Of a DNA stretch of 52,635 bases, positions 17,701 to 25,771 are shown piece by piece. How positions within the stretch are numbered: position 1 is the stretch's first letter; every line of letters begins with the position of its first letter. Source of the stretch: Planctomycetota bacterium (GTDB lineage Bacteria; Planctomycetota; Planctomycetia; Gemmatales; Gemmataceae); NCBI GenBank assembly GCA_016872605.1, contig VGZI01000020.1, positions 1-52,635 of the forward strand, written 5' to 3'. The notes under the pieces were generated by a model. It saw nothing but the letters and a program-made list of their open reading frames with translations, did no database searches and had not been told where the DNA came from. A program made the position numbers and the translations under genes.

Positions 17701-18530
17701 GCGAATGGGATCGACACGGACTTCCATTCGTGAGCGTCTTGCAGCGTCCATTCCTTGGCCTTTTTGACGAGGGTGAATTTTGACTCGCCGTGAACCACCT
17801 CGACGCGGGCAGCGTCGAGCTGCTCGACCTTTTCTTTTTTCTCACCGTCTTTGTAGACCATCTCGAATGGGAAGAGTCGCTTCTGGCGAAGGTAGTCGAG
17901 ATCGCGGCTGAGCGCTGCGAACACACCTGGGCCGAGTAGCGCCACTTCGCCCTCGCCTTCGAGCCGAACGAAGGTACCCCGCGTGAATGGGTTCGCGACG
18001 TCGGGTTCCTCGCCGAAGCGGAGCGTGTACTTTTCCTTGTCCATGTGCACGGTGACAATGAGCGGGCGCTGACGTTCTTCCAGGCCGAAGGGGGCCAGAT
18101 GAACCGGCGCGCCCAAGGGCGCCGGAGCGAAACGGGTCCGCAAGGATGTGAGCGCCTTCAGCCAGGCCTCGGCTTCAAGCTTGCGGAGCGGCCAGTTGCC
18201 AGGCAGCTTCCATTCGTTGCCGACCTTCTGAAGAACAAACAACTCACGCGGGTGTCGTTCCACAAGCGAGTAGGTCGCGTTGAGGGTTCCATAACCGAGG
18301 GGCGCCGCCAAGAGACCGGCAACACTGGCTTCAAGGAACACCGGCTCGAGCCGGGGCTGCGGACGCGTGACTTCGATGCGCGTGATCTTGTCCCGCTGCA
18401 ATGTCTCGTGCAGAAACTTCACCGTCGCACTCTGCGACAGCTCCGGCGCCTTGCGCGAGTCGAGCCAAAACCAGGCGCCAACTGCGGCCCCGGTCAGGAG
18501 CAACAACGCCACGGTGGTTTTGAGGTTCAT
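14796..18530 (-). CDS. Giant DUF4340 repeat protein of a Gld-like ABC system
   Basis: 1244 residues. An N-terminal membrane anchor (TVALLLLTGAAVGAWFWL, residues about 5-22) is followed by a long periplasmic-type beta-rich body. At least eight units share a motif of the form (F/Y)GL-(D/E)-x-P followed by an IxIG-type strand: APFGLEE, SCGLEKPE, DLGLDQ, GFGLDKPE, NYGLESP, AYGLEKP, KFGFDQP and TFGLADP. This repeat is the DUF4340 unit found beside GldG-like transporters. Start ATG 18530 is preferred over 18578, which lies in a hairpin. Gene follows gldG after 75 bases and precedes the M50 gene by 3 bases. Function unknown; probably an extracytoplasmic partner of the ABC transporter. No catalytic residues are evident. 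Confidence 0.88.
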   Translation of the reverse strand: MNLKTTVALLLLTGAAVGAWFWLDSRKAPELSQSATVKFLHETLQRDKITRIEVTRPQPRLEPVFLEASVAGLLAAPLGYGTLNATYSLVERHPRELFVLQKVGNEWKLPGNWPLRKLEAEAWLKALTSLRTRFAPAPLGAPVHLAPFGLEERQRPLIVTVHMDKEKYTLRFGEEPDVANPFTRGTFVRLEGEGEVALLGPGVFAALSRDLDYLRQKRLFPFEMVYKDGEKKEKVEQLDAARVEVVHGESKFTLVKKAKEWTLQDAHEWKSVSIPFAGTYEWWQPTCAEDRLDPGQRDALLRAFPDLWADEFVENKSLLSCGLEKPETTLVVTTLGGDELTLQIGSMATSSREPSSNFRFARLAGNEQAFMIRTRLIGDVTTRMEKLRDSHLARFKSSDVQRFEIRQAGKHLILAKVKEGDKDNEKEKWRIEDAKGRVVEDADTKLVEEALDRLGDARPRIDDSLDPQDLGLDQAKNVIRIMLDEVDKTAKKVDGKDAKKKREIVVRLAQKKDKDKDTYYAQVDAWPRVHPIDDKVWKVATATELAFRPRELWRFERDAVTRITIQATGTPYHLDRAGSAWKISGPLEAEASAKDIDSLLGDLATLRCERFEAKAPQDLAGFGLDKPEFKVTLIAKEGKPLTLEVGKRFSDPEPSRFARLSGGDSVFVVSDKTFANLRKDPFEFLDKSLLNVQAGDVQRIKYAGAAPFALERKMGLWRVVDAPVPSFTVDDVSVKATLGLLTQLRADKFAVYGGKIDWQNYGLESPAETIIVQLGEGEKGKTQEHVIAIGREAPGGGWYVRVDKKDAVAVLGAEFASFLRKTYLDFVDTRLLRFDGDAVMTIDRKMKDADLELTRRDDNWLITKPSTRDADLLMLSDFLRRISNLSAKRIAAFPVKDLAAYGLEKPIAVATISVEIDGNVTKHVIKLGNLTKDASKKETDERFALVGDRPMVVVLSAELSRHLSAPPLYYADRNLAAFGNVDRAEMTAGNRRLAFSRDNKGWKLSEPADGSADGATLDELIRAMQRLRADEIVADKLSDAKKFGFDQPLVQWRFKLGDSEQLTLIVGAKENSQSDARRYARVGDKNVVFLLSSKITSRLQKEIRTPWPAFKSADDGKLTVSQAGKSFLLDRKDGTWRFTDDAKAKIHTFNLGNTLAILESLKPTRYVTDAKADLKTFGLADPAWKIEFEVGKERRELWLGNADDKTGQRYATTPGSGAVFLIDEVDAIILARPRSAYVEEKKEK

Positions 18531-18549
18531 CGGGGATTCCCTTTTTTGC

Positions 18550-18598
18550 CGAGCACGCAGCGCAAGCAGGTGCGGCACTTGCTTGCGCTGCGTGCTCG
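18550..18598. repeat. Hairpin with perfect 19-base stem between gldG-like and DUF4340 genes
   Basis: CGAGCACGCAGCGCAAGCA at 18550-18568 pairs with 18580-18598, loop 11 bases. It lies in the operon between two cotranscribed genes, so it may tune mRNA stability or be a dispersed repeat. A run of T precedes it on the plus strand (A on the minus strand), so termination on the minus strand is not supported. Confidence 0.7.
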
Positions 18599-18605
18599 TT
18601 CGGAT

Positions 18606-21164
18606 TCAACGCATGCGGCGAACGAGCCAAACATTGAGGCCGATGTACACGAAAACGAGCGGCAGACCGAGACGTGCCGCCCATTCCCAGAGATTCTTGG
18701 CGCCGGCGCTGATTCCGAGTCGTGGATACTGCCAAGTCGAGCTTTCCCGCGTGAGCAGATTCTCGCGGCCCAAAAGCCAGTTGGTCACGTCGAGAAAAAG
18801 TTTCTCGCGCATCGGCGAGAGCTTGTCGCCGACGAATAAACTGCCATCACCGATGACGGCAAGACGGACTTTCTTATGGGTTCCCTTGTCGTCGCCGTCG
18901 TACCACTCGGCGGGAACGTCCGCCTCAAGGGCGACGCCGACGGGGAACGGCCCCATGCGTCGTTCCAGAAGCGTAAAATTGTTTGGGTCATCGACCTTGG
19001 GCTTCTCGAAGTGCGGTGCACGCTGCGCCGTGGCGATAAGTGAACGGTCCTCGTTCCAACAATCCGGATGCGTCATCATGAACACGGCGTTCTCGTTGTA
19101 TTTCTTTTGCCGAAGCCAATGCCAGGCGTGTCCGGTACCCGCTGGTCCTGGAAAAGCCAGCGATGCGATGGCGTTGCCGACTGTCTCCGGGGTCCAGGTC
19201 TCGACATACACGGGCCGAGCATAACGCACCCGGAGCGCTTCGCGATTTTTTTCGAGAAAACCGCGCGATGTCACGCGCAGGCTGGTTCGTACGGGGCTTG
19301 GCGTGGCCGCGCCGCTTTCAGCAAATCGCATTGCCGACGACTTCCACTCGAACGCAGCAGGGGGAAGCTCAATCGCCGCGCCGCCGATCTCGGTCTTCTC
19401 GTCGCGCTCCTCCATCGCTTCGCCTTCAGCCGTGTGCAAAATCGTTTGATTGGGCAGAGTAACCCGGAAGGCCGACAGGAGTTCCTCGAGCGAATCCTTG
19501 TCGCTCCGTGCGGCGCCGATGGGAGGCCCGACACAGAAAAGGACTGGCTTGCCGGCTTTCATGAAGTCCTTGATTGCGTCAATGTGAGCTTTGTCGAGCG
19601 TGTGGAGGTCGGAGCGAACGCCGCGTCTCTCGATGAGGTTGCGCCACGTCAAACGAGGGATTACCAGAAGGTCTATGTTGGCAGCCAGACGCTTGAACTT
19701 CTCGCGAACATCACCGAATCGCCTCTGCTCGCCAAGGTTGTCTACCGGCAGCTTTGCTTGCTCGGCCACGACCTTGTCGAGCTTCTTGCGATACGTCGCG
19801 ATTTCGCGCTCGTTGTACTCGATGCCTTCTACGCAGAGTTTGAGCCCGTCTTCCCAGGTCCCCTTCGAAACGGAGAGCGGCGGTCGAACGAGGGCGCCGA
19901 CTCGAGCGGCTTCTTGTAATTGCCGTTGAACCCACTCGCGCGTCTTGGGCCGATAGCCCTCGGCAGCGAAGAAGTAGAATACGAACTTACGGTTAAACTC
20001 GTCGATCTTGTCGGGCGCCAGCAGTGGTTTGGCAATCAGGTATTCCTTGATCTCGTCCTCAAGCACCTCGATTGTATCTTCAAAGCGGCCCTTCATGAGT
20101 TCGAGAACCTCGTAACGGCTCTCTTCGAATTCCAGCGCAGCGGGGGACGGGTCAGGGCTCAGTAGATTCTTGTAAAGGATGATGTCGCGACCTTCAATGC
20201 CGCGCGCCACCAGGGCTGACTTGAAACCGGGCATTCCGTATTCATCCGACCCTTCTTGCCCAAGAAAGCCGTGGACCACCGCGAATGCGACGCGCGGTTT
20301 GCGTTCCTCGATCTTGAACACTTTGTCGGTAAACGTCTGCAACCCTTGATCGATCAGCACGACGTTGCCTTTGCCGTTGTTCGCCTGCTGCGACGCCTGC
20401 TTGTCGAGATAGAAGATATCGTTGAAGCCGATGCGTTGCAGATGCCTGGGCTCTTTCGAGAAGAAGAAGATGCTGTTCTCCGGCGCTTTCTCGACGTCTT
20501 TCAGTAGCTCGCTCTCGGCTGTCCCATCCTGCTGTTCCTTGGTCAGCGCTTCGCCGCTCATCTCATTGATCTTGCGGCGAATCTCCTTCTTGTTCTTCTT
20601 CTGCGTGTCATAGACGGTGACGCGGAAGCGGGGGCCGATCTCACGAAATTGCTCGACGAGATCCTCGACCTTTTTCGCGATGATCTTCTCGGCTGTCTGG
20701 TCGTAGTCGTCCTGACGCAACTCGACGCGCTGGCCGAAGGAGACGTGTTGCAGATAGACGATGATGTCGGTGTCGCCGCGTAGCTTGGCAAGCTTGTCGC
20801 GAAGCTCTTGCTTGAGGGTAAAGGCCTTGTCTGCGGTCAAATCGAAGCGTTGGTAGTTGAAGAAGGAATAGCCGTTAATGGCGACGACGAGAAAGACGGC
20901 GAACGCGATTTGCAGCAACACATTGACGCCGGCCGCCCCGCGCTGGGACGCGACCGCCCCCGCGACGCCGCGCACCTCGCCCAAGAGCGCCAGCCCGACG
21001 GCCGACGCGCCCGCGATAACGACGATGGAGCCTACGTTCTCATAGCCGAGCGGGAACCACAGCATCAGGCCGACCGCGACGGCGACGAGCCCATTCAGCC
21101 CGATCCATCGCGCGATGAAGTGCAGTGCATTCACGAACGACGTGGATTCGGTGGTTACTGCCAT
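18606..21164 (-). CDS. GldG-like ABC transporter auxiliary protein (ABC_transp_aux family)
   Basis: 852 residues. Three N-terminal hydrophobic segments (near 22-38, 45-62 and 83-100) lead to a periplasmic body with RFDLTADKAFTLKQELRDKL, a typical GldG start (Lys/Ser-rich strand for a disease-like Rossmann fold), then IIVYLQHVSF and a long central region, and end in a C-terminal helix VFVYIGLNVWLVRRMR. GldG acts with GldF and GldA in Flavobacterium gliding; in Planctomycetes the role is unknown. The start at 21164 overlaps the end of the permease gene by 10 bases, showing translational coupling. Transmembrane ends suggest the body is outside the cytoplasm. Confidence 0.88.
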   Translation of the reverse strand: MAVTTESTSFVNALHFIARWIGLNGLVAVAVGLMLWFPLGYENVGSIVVIAGASAVGLALLGEVRGVAGAVASQRGAAGVNVLLQIAFAVFLVVAINGYSFFNYQRFDLTADKAFTLKQELRDKLAKLRGDTDIIVYLQHVSFGQRVELRQDDYDQTAEKIIAKKVEDLVEQFREIGPRFRVTVYDTQKKNKKEIRRKINEMSGEALTKEQQDGTAESELLKDVEKAPENSIFFFSKEPRHLQRIGFNDIFYLDKQASQQANNGKGNVVLIDQGLQTFTDKVFKIEERKPRVAFAVVHGFLGQEGSDEYGMPGFKSALVARGIEGRDIILYKNLLSPDPSPAALEFEESRYEVLELMKGRFEDTIEVLEDEIKEYLIAKPLLAPDKIDEFNRKFVFYFFAAEGYRPKTREWVQRQLQEAARVGALVRPPLSVSKGTWEDGLKLCVEGIEYNEREIATYRKKLDKVVAEQAKLPVDNLGEQRRFGDVREKFKRLAANIDLLVIPRLTWRNLIERRGVRSDLHTLDKAHIDAIKDFMKAGKPVLFCVGPPIGAARSDKDSLEELLSAFRVTLPNQTILHTAEGEAMEERDEKTEIGGAAIELPPAAFEWKSSAMRFAESGAATPSPVRTSLRVTSRGFLEKNREALRVRYARPVYVETWTPETVGNAIASLAFPGPAGTGHAWHWLRQKKYNENAVFMMTHPDCWNEDRSLIATAQRAPHFEKPKVDDPNNFTLLERRMGPFPVGVALEADVPAEWYDGDDKGTHKKVRLAVIGDGSLFVGDKLSPMREKLFLDVTNWLLGRENLLTRESSTWQYPRLGISAGAKNLWEWAARLGLPLVFVYIGLNVWLVRRMR

Positions 21165-22138
21165 CGTCGACTCTCCAAACTTCGAACGGTCAAGAACAGG
21201 GCGAACAGGGCGACCGAGGCATACAGGACGAGTTGCCGCGTGTCGATCATGCCGCGAATGAAGTACTTCTCGAAATGCATCGGCACCGTGAAGAAGAACA
21301 CGAGGTCATAGGCCTGACTGCTGGTATCTAGTTCCGGCCCCCACATCCCGCCGATGAAGAACAACCCGATCGCCAGCGACACGATTGCTGCGATCATCTG
21401 GCTATTCACCAGGCTGCTGACAAACAACCCGATCGCCAGGAACATGGCGCCGGCCAGAGCAAGCCCGACATACGTCGTCATGATCGGCGCAGGATCGATG
21501 CCGCAATGCACGACGCGCCATTGGCCGCTGGAGATCATCGGTTCTGCCAGCCAGACGCCAATCACGGCAATGACCGCGACGATCAAGAAGTTACGGATCG
21601 CGCCGAGAATGTCGCGCTCGCCGGCCAGGCTATACACGCTGTAACCGAGCGACGCGAACAGTCCTACGCCCAGGAACAACCCGATGCCGCTGTACCCGCA
21701 CAGCGTAGCGATGTCGTTGGCGCTTATCTCCTTCAAACTCCAGGTCCAGTCGGCAAGCACCGGCAGATACAAAAGCGTCGGCAGCCAGAGCAGCACATAA
21801 AAGCCGAAGCACGCGAAGTACTTGGCGAAGACGACCTGCCAGTCATTGATGGGCGCGGTGAGCAGCATTTCCAGAGTGCCCGAACTGCGTTCTTCCGCGA
21901 TGAGCCGCATTGTCAAGAGGGGCGGAATAAACAGAAACATAAGCCAGAACGCGACATTGCCGACCATGATTTCCATCGGATAGGCGATGCCGCGAGGCCC
22001 GGTCTCGGTAAGTTGCTCGAGCGTCAGTACAAAAAGATGCCCGGTGACCGCCAGAAACACGGCAAGCACGACGTACGCGATGGGCGAATAGAAGTACGCG
22101 CTAAACTCTCGGCGAATCAAGCTGAGAGTCGGACCCAT
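21155..22138 (-). CDS. ABC transporter permease, GldF/ABC-2 type
   Basis: 327 residues with six hydrophobic segments. The N-terminal IRREFSAYFYSPIAYVVLAVFL is typical of ABC-2 permeases next to GldG; segments follow near 60-80, 115-140, 165-190, 205-225 and 250-275. ATG 22138 follows GGAGGAG; the frame is open to 22324 but that part overlaps the ATPase gene in another frame. Product forms the membrane part of the transporter with the ATPase encoded just before. Substrate is unknown; family members move polysaccharides, drugs or lipids, or power gliding. Confidence 0.88.
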   Translation of the reverse strand: MGPTLSLIRREFSAYFYSPIAYVVLAVFLAVTGHLFVLTLEQLTETGPRGIAYPMEIMVGNVAFWLMFLFIPPLLTMRLIAEERSSGTLEMLLTAPINDWQVVFAKYFACFGFYVLLWLPTLLYLPVLADWTWSLKEISANDIATLCGYSGIGLFLGVGLFASLGYSVYSLAGERDILGAIRNFLIVAVIAVIGVWLAEPMISSGQWRVVHCGIDPAPIMTTYVGLALAGAMFLAIGLFVSSLVNSQMIAAIVSLAIGLFFIGGMWGPELDTSSQAYDLVFFFTVPMHFEKYFIRGMIDTRQLVLYASVALFALFLTVRSLESRRWQ

Positions 22139-22163
22139 GTTAAGCTCCTCCGTCCAGCTTCCT

Positions 22164-22201
22164 CGTTTTGCGTTTTGGTGGCGCCGCGCGAACGCTAAAC
22201 G
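22164..22201. repeat. TTTAGCG palindrome family, copy 5 (left arm decayed)
   Basis: CGTTTTGCGTTTTGG at 22164-22178 with CGCGAACGCTAAACG at 22187-22201. Between the ATPase and permease genes, inside the operon. Confidence 0.7.
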
Positions 22202-22212
22202 AAGAGAAGACA

Positions 22213-23154
22213 TCACACCGGCGTCGGTTCCGATTCCATTATCTGCACGAACAGATCTTCCAGCGTCGGACGATCGATGCGCAACTCCAGGATGCGCCAG
22301 TTGCCCTTGGCGGCGCATTCGCACAAGCGCGGGGCGGTATCGGCAACGTCGTGCGTCGTGATGCGCAGCTCAATCGTGTCGTCGCGTTGGTTTTCCTTGA
22401 TGCGCAAGTCGATCACGCCTTCGACTGCGCGAAACATGTTCGGATCGCGATAACCGGAGACGACCATGACGATCTGCGCCTTTTTGCCGACGCTTGACTT
22501 CAGTTCCTCCAAAGTCGATTCCACGGCAACCTGGCCGCGATGGATGATAATTACGCTGTCGCATGTCGCTTCCACTTCACTGAGGATGTGCGTGGAAAGC
22601 AAGATCGTGTGTTCCCGGCCAAGCTCGCGGATCAAGTCGCGCGTGGCGCGGATCTGAGCCGGATCGAGACCGGCGGTCGGCTCGTCGAGGATCAGCACCG
22701 GCGGATTGGCGAGCAATGCGTCTGCCAGGCCGACACGTTGGCGATAGCCCTTGGACAAGGTGCCGATGATCTGCCGATCGACATCGGTCAGCCAGCAGCG
22801 TTCGAGGGCGTAGTTGATTCGCTGCGTCGCCTGGCTGCTAGAAAGCCCCTTAATGCCTGCACGAAAGTCGAGGTACTCGTTGACGCGCATTTCGGTGTAG
22901 AGCGGACAGCTCTCGGGCATGTAGCCGATGTTGCGGCGCACTTCGAGGTTGTCCCAGAAGACATCGAGCCCGTTGATGGTCGCTTTGCCGGAGGTGGCGG
23001 TGAGAAAACCCGCCAGGATGCGCATCGTAGTGCTCTTGCCCGCCCCATTCGGGCCAAGAAAGCCGACGATCTTGCCCGGCGGCACGTCAAATGAGACATC
23101 CTGGATGGCGGCATAATCGCCATAGTATTTGGTCAGATGACTGACATGGATCAT
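22213..23154 (-). CDS. ABC transporter ATP-binding protein, GldA-like
   Basis: 313 residues. Walker A GPNGAGKST, a Q-loop before YMPES, the signature LSKGYRQRVGLADAL and Walker B VLILDEPTAGLDP are all intact, with the switch His in STHILSEVEAT. The C-terminal 80 residues match the extension of DrrA/GldA-like subunits. Start ATG 23154 has GGGGGA at a good distance, whereas ATG 23160 has it too close. First gene of the Gld-like operon (ATPase, permease, GldG, DUF4340, M50). Cytosolic face of the membrane. Confidence 0.9.
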   Translation of the reverse strand: MIHVSHLTKYYGDYAAIQDVSFDVPPGKIVGFLGPNGAGKSTTMRILAGFLTATSGKATINGLDVFWDNLEVRRNIGYMPESCPLYTEMRVNEYLDFRAGIKGLSSSQATQRINYALERCWLTDVDRQIIGTLSKGYRQRVGLADALLANPPVLILDEPTAGLDPAQIRATRDLIRELGREHTILLSTHILSEVEATCDSVIIIHRGQVAVESTLEELKSSVGKKAQIVMVVSGYRDPNMFRAVEGVIDLRIKENQRDDTIELRITTHDVADTAPRLCECAAKGNWRILELRIDRPTLEDLFVQIMESEPTPV

Positions 23155-23200
23155 GCTCATCCCCCAAACCGGACACACCGAGTGAGCTACTCTGAACATC

Positions 23201-23265
23201 CGAAGCCCTGGGTGCGGTACTCCGAACCCTTGGAGTCGATCCGGAACCCGAGAAAACCCTGGGAT
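23201..23265. repeat. CCCCGGGG palindrome family, weak copy
   Basis: GAAGCCCTGGGTGCGGTACTCC...AACCCGAGAAAACCCTGGG: same order of blocks as the copies at 5070 and 46569 but with many changes. Lies upstream of the ABC operon. Confidence 0.45.
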
Positions 23266-23423
23266 GAATGAATTAGCCCGCGCCGATTTTTTTGGCAAGC
23301 CCTGCCATATCCTCATCGAGCCCGGAATCGAATTCACGGATAAGCGACTTTTGAATGGCGTTCTCGAGCGATCGACGGTATCATCCATAGGAGAGGTGTC
23401 GCACAAGCCGAAGGTGATTATCG

Positions 23424-23636
23424 ATGTCGGACGAAGCCGTTCCCTACACTCGCGAATTGGCCCCGCCGGATTTTGTGGACCCGGTAATCGAGTTCTACAA
23501 AAAGGACATCGACCGAACGTTGTTGCGCGAGAACCTCAAGCTGACGGTTGCTGAGCGTTTTGAGAAGTACGAAAAGTTTGCAGAGTACGCCCGTGAGCTT
23601 CGTGAAGCCGGGCGGCGGGCGAGGAAGCAGGCCTGA
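23424..23636 (+). CDS. Small helical protein, possible antitoxin partner of the nucleotidyltransferase
   Basis: 70 residues. C-terminal helix pattern DRTLLRENLKLTVAERFEKYEKF...ELREAGRRARKQ is like that of small proteins found just before nucleotidyltransferases in many bacteria. Translation end (TGA 23634-23636) and the GTG start of the next gene are two bases apart, so they are coupled. The N-terminal half is acidic and lacks known motifs. A toxin-antitoxin role is inference from arrangement only. Confidence 0.55.
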   Translation: MSDEAVPYTRELAPPDFVDPVIEFYKKDIDRTLLRENLKLTVAERFEKYEKFAEYARELREAGRRARKQA

Positions 23637-23638
23637 TT

Positions 23639-24142
23639 GTGGATTCGAATTTCCGCGAGATTCTGCCGACGTTGGTCGCGCATCGGGTCAAGTTCATCCT
23701 GATCGGCGGCGGCGCCGCAATCGCCCACGGCGCATCCCGTCTGACATATGACGTCGATGTCGTGTACGCGCGCGATCCACAAAACATCGCTTGTCTAGCC
23801 TCGGCACTCGCCGACAAAACACCCTATCCGAGAGGTGCCCCCCCGGGTTTGCCGTTTCAATGGGATGAACGAACGATCGCAAGCGGGTTGAACTTCACGT
23901 TGACGACGTCCATGGGCGACCTCGACCTTCTGGGCGAGGTCGTTGGAGGCGGCGCATATGAACAGCTGCTGCCCTACACCGAGCAATGGGAAGCGTTCGG
24001 CATCAAATGCCGAATCGTGACCCTGGAGAAACTCATTCAGCTCAAGCGAGCGGCCGGCCGACCGAAGGACATGGACGCCATCGCCGAACTTCAAGGAATT
24101 CTCGAAGAACGCCGAAAACTGAAGACGAAGGGAGCGAAATGA
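23639..24142 (+). CDS. Nucleotidyltransferase-fold protein (AbiEii/MNT-like)
   Basis: 167 residues beginning with GTG at 23639. Residues 22-42 read LIGGGAAIAHGASRLTYDVDV: the GG...R-x-T-x-D-x-D pattern of the nucleotidyltransferase superfamily, with metal Asp38 and Asp40; GDLDLL near 99-104 may hold the third Asp. The C-terminal region (VTLEKLIQLKRAAGRPKDMDAIAEL) is the usual one of the AbiEii/DUF6036-type toxins. With the 70-residue partner it forms a toxin-antitoxin-like pair; other tasks such as antibiotic modification are possible. Confidence 0.75.
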   Translation: MDSNFREILPTLVAHRVKFILIGGGAAIAHGASRLTYDVDVVYARDPQNIACLASALADKTPYPRGAPPGLPFQWDERTIASGLNFTLTTSMGDLDLLGEVVGGGAYEQLLPYTEQWEAFGIKCRIVTLEKLIQLKRAAGRPKDMDAIAELQGILEERRKLKTKGAK

Positions 24143-24237
24143 CGTCCCGTCAAATCTGGTCTGGTTTACATGGCGACTTCCCGCTGCGCCGATTATGATG
24201 GAGGGAAGGGCCGTAGTCTGGCACAGGGGATGACACG

Positions 24238-25671
24238 ATGTTGGACCATCCGAAGTTCTCACGACGCGACATGTTGCAGGCGGGGGCCATCGGGTTGATG
24301 GGCCTTTCGCTCACCGACGCGTTCGCCCTGCGTGCCGCTGCGACGCAGCCGGCGGCTCACGCCGCCAAGCCCAAATCGGTGATCTATATCTTCCTTTCCG
24401 GCGGCCTCGCGCAGCAAGATAGCTTCGACCCCAAGCCGGACGCGTCTGACAACATACGGGGCGAATTCGCGCCGATTCGCACGCGCGTCCCCGGCGTCCG
24501 GATGTGCGAGCATCTGCCGAAGCTGGCCGAGCGCATCGACAAGTGGGCGATGGTCCGCTCGCTGACGCATCCGTCCAACGATCACTCGCTCGGGCATCAC
24601 ATCATGCTGACGGGCCGAAGCCAGGCGCCGATTGGGTTCAATCCATCGGCGCCGCGGCCCGCGGACTTCCCGTCCATCGCATCGATGGCGGGAAATCTAG
24701 TTTCACGCCGCAACGCTCTCCCGTCCTCGGCAGTCGTCCCATTCAACTACATCCATCATTCGGGCCGAATCATCCCTGGGCAGTTTGCGGGAGAGCTCGG
24801 CCACCGCCACGATCCTTGGCTGATTCAGGCGTCGCACAACTGCCCCGGCTATGGCCCCTGCCCCGACTGCTTCGATCATCAGCGTCGTCCCCACGCCCAT
24901 GTCGGCACGCCGGTATTTCAGCCGCCCGTGCTGCGCTTGCCTGAGGGCCTCGATCAATCGCGCATGGAAACACGTCGAGGATTGCTCAATCTCATCGAAC
25001 GACAGCAGCGTGGGCTCGATCAATCGGCCCCGCTTGATCTCGATCAACATCGTGCCAGCGCGATGAACCTATTGACTTCGAGCCGGGTGCGTTCTGCCTT
25101 CGACCTGGCGACCGAAGCGCCGAGCGTCCTCGACGCGTATGGTCGCAACCTGTTCGGTTACTCGTGCTTGATGGCTCGGCGGCTGGTGGAACTCGGCGTC
25201 GGCCTGATCCAGGTCAACCTTGGCCGTAATGAAACATGGGACACGCACGGCAACGCGTTTCCACATTTGAAGGACAACCTGCTGCCGCCGATGGACCGCT
25301 GCGTCAGTGCCTTGCTGGACGACCTCGACGTGCGCGGCTTGCTCGAATCGACGATGATCGTGATGGCGGGCGAGTTTGGACGAACGCCGCGCGTATTTGG
25401 GTTGCCGCAGTATTACGCATTGCCGGGCCGCGATCACTGGGGCGCCGTACAGACAGTGTTCTTCGCCGGCGGCGGCGTACGCGGCGGCACGGTGGTCGGC
25501 AGTTCCGATCGCATCGGCGGCTACCCCGCGACCAGCCCGCAGACCCCGGAGAACATGGCTGCGACAATCTACGAAGCCCTCGGCCTGCCCCGGACCGCGC
25601 AATGGCACGACGCCGCCCAGCGCCCGCACCATGTCTATCACGCGGACCCGATTGGTGGATTGATGGAGTGA
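24238..25671 (+). CDS. DUF1501 protein, Tat-exported (copy 1)
   Basis: 477 residues. The leader has a twin-arginine motif (FSRRDMLQAGAIGLMG) and an Ala-rich cut region. The body has the DUF1501 landmarks: IYIFLSGGLAQQDSFDPKP near 45-63, MCEHLPKLAERIDKWAMVRSL, HSLGHHIMLTGR, WDTHGN near 337-342 and GEFGRTPR near 380. DUF1501 belongs to the alkaline phosphatase/sulfatase-like fold, with probable metal Asp and His in these motifs. In Planctomycetes it is typically next to DUF1549/DUF1553 genes, none of which is here. Start ATG 24238 follows AGGGGA. Probably acts in the periplasm; substrate unknown. Confidence 0.9.
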   Translation: MLDHPKFSRRDMLQAGAIGLMGLSLTDAFALRAAATQPAAHAAKPKSVIYIFLSGGLAQQDSFDPKPDASDNIRGEFAPIRTRVPGVRMCEHLPKLAERIDKWAMVRSLTHPSNDHSLGHHIMLTGRSQAPIGFNPSAPRPADFPSIASMAGNLVSRRNALPSSAVVPFNYIHHSGRIIPGQFAGELGHRHDPWLIQASHNCPGYGPCPDCFDHQRRPHAHVGTPVFQPPVLRLPEGLDQSRMETRRGLLNLIERQQRGLDQSAPLDLDQHRASAMNLLTSSRVRSAFDLATEAPSVLDAYGRNLFGYSCLMARRLVELGVGLIQVNLGRNETWDTHGNAFPHLKDNLLPPMDRCVSALLDDLDVRGLLESTMIVMAGEFGRTPRVFGLPQYYALPGRDHWGAVQTVFFAGGGVRGGTVVGSSDRIGGYPATSPQTPENMAATIYEALGLPRTAQWHDAAQRPHHVYHADPIGGLME

Positions 25672-25678
25672 CAACATT

Positions 25679-25736
25679 CAGAGCCTGGCGCGTGAGCGAT
25701 GCGGGGACTTCTCCTTCGCTTACGCTTCAGGCTCTA
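25679..25736. repeat. AGAGCCTG...CAGGCTCT palindrome family, copy 1
   Basis: CAGAGCCTG at 25679-25687 and CAGGCTCT at 25728-25735 enclose TTCGCTTACGCTTCAGG-like sequence. Related copies: 32883-32943 and 41980-42039 (the latter inside a gene); partial at 47507-47530 and 47643-47689. Confidence 0.75.
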
Positions 25737-25771
25737 ACGGCAAAACCTCACGACGTTTTTTTGAAAGTCGA

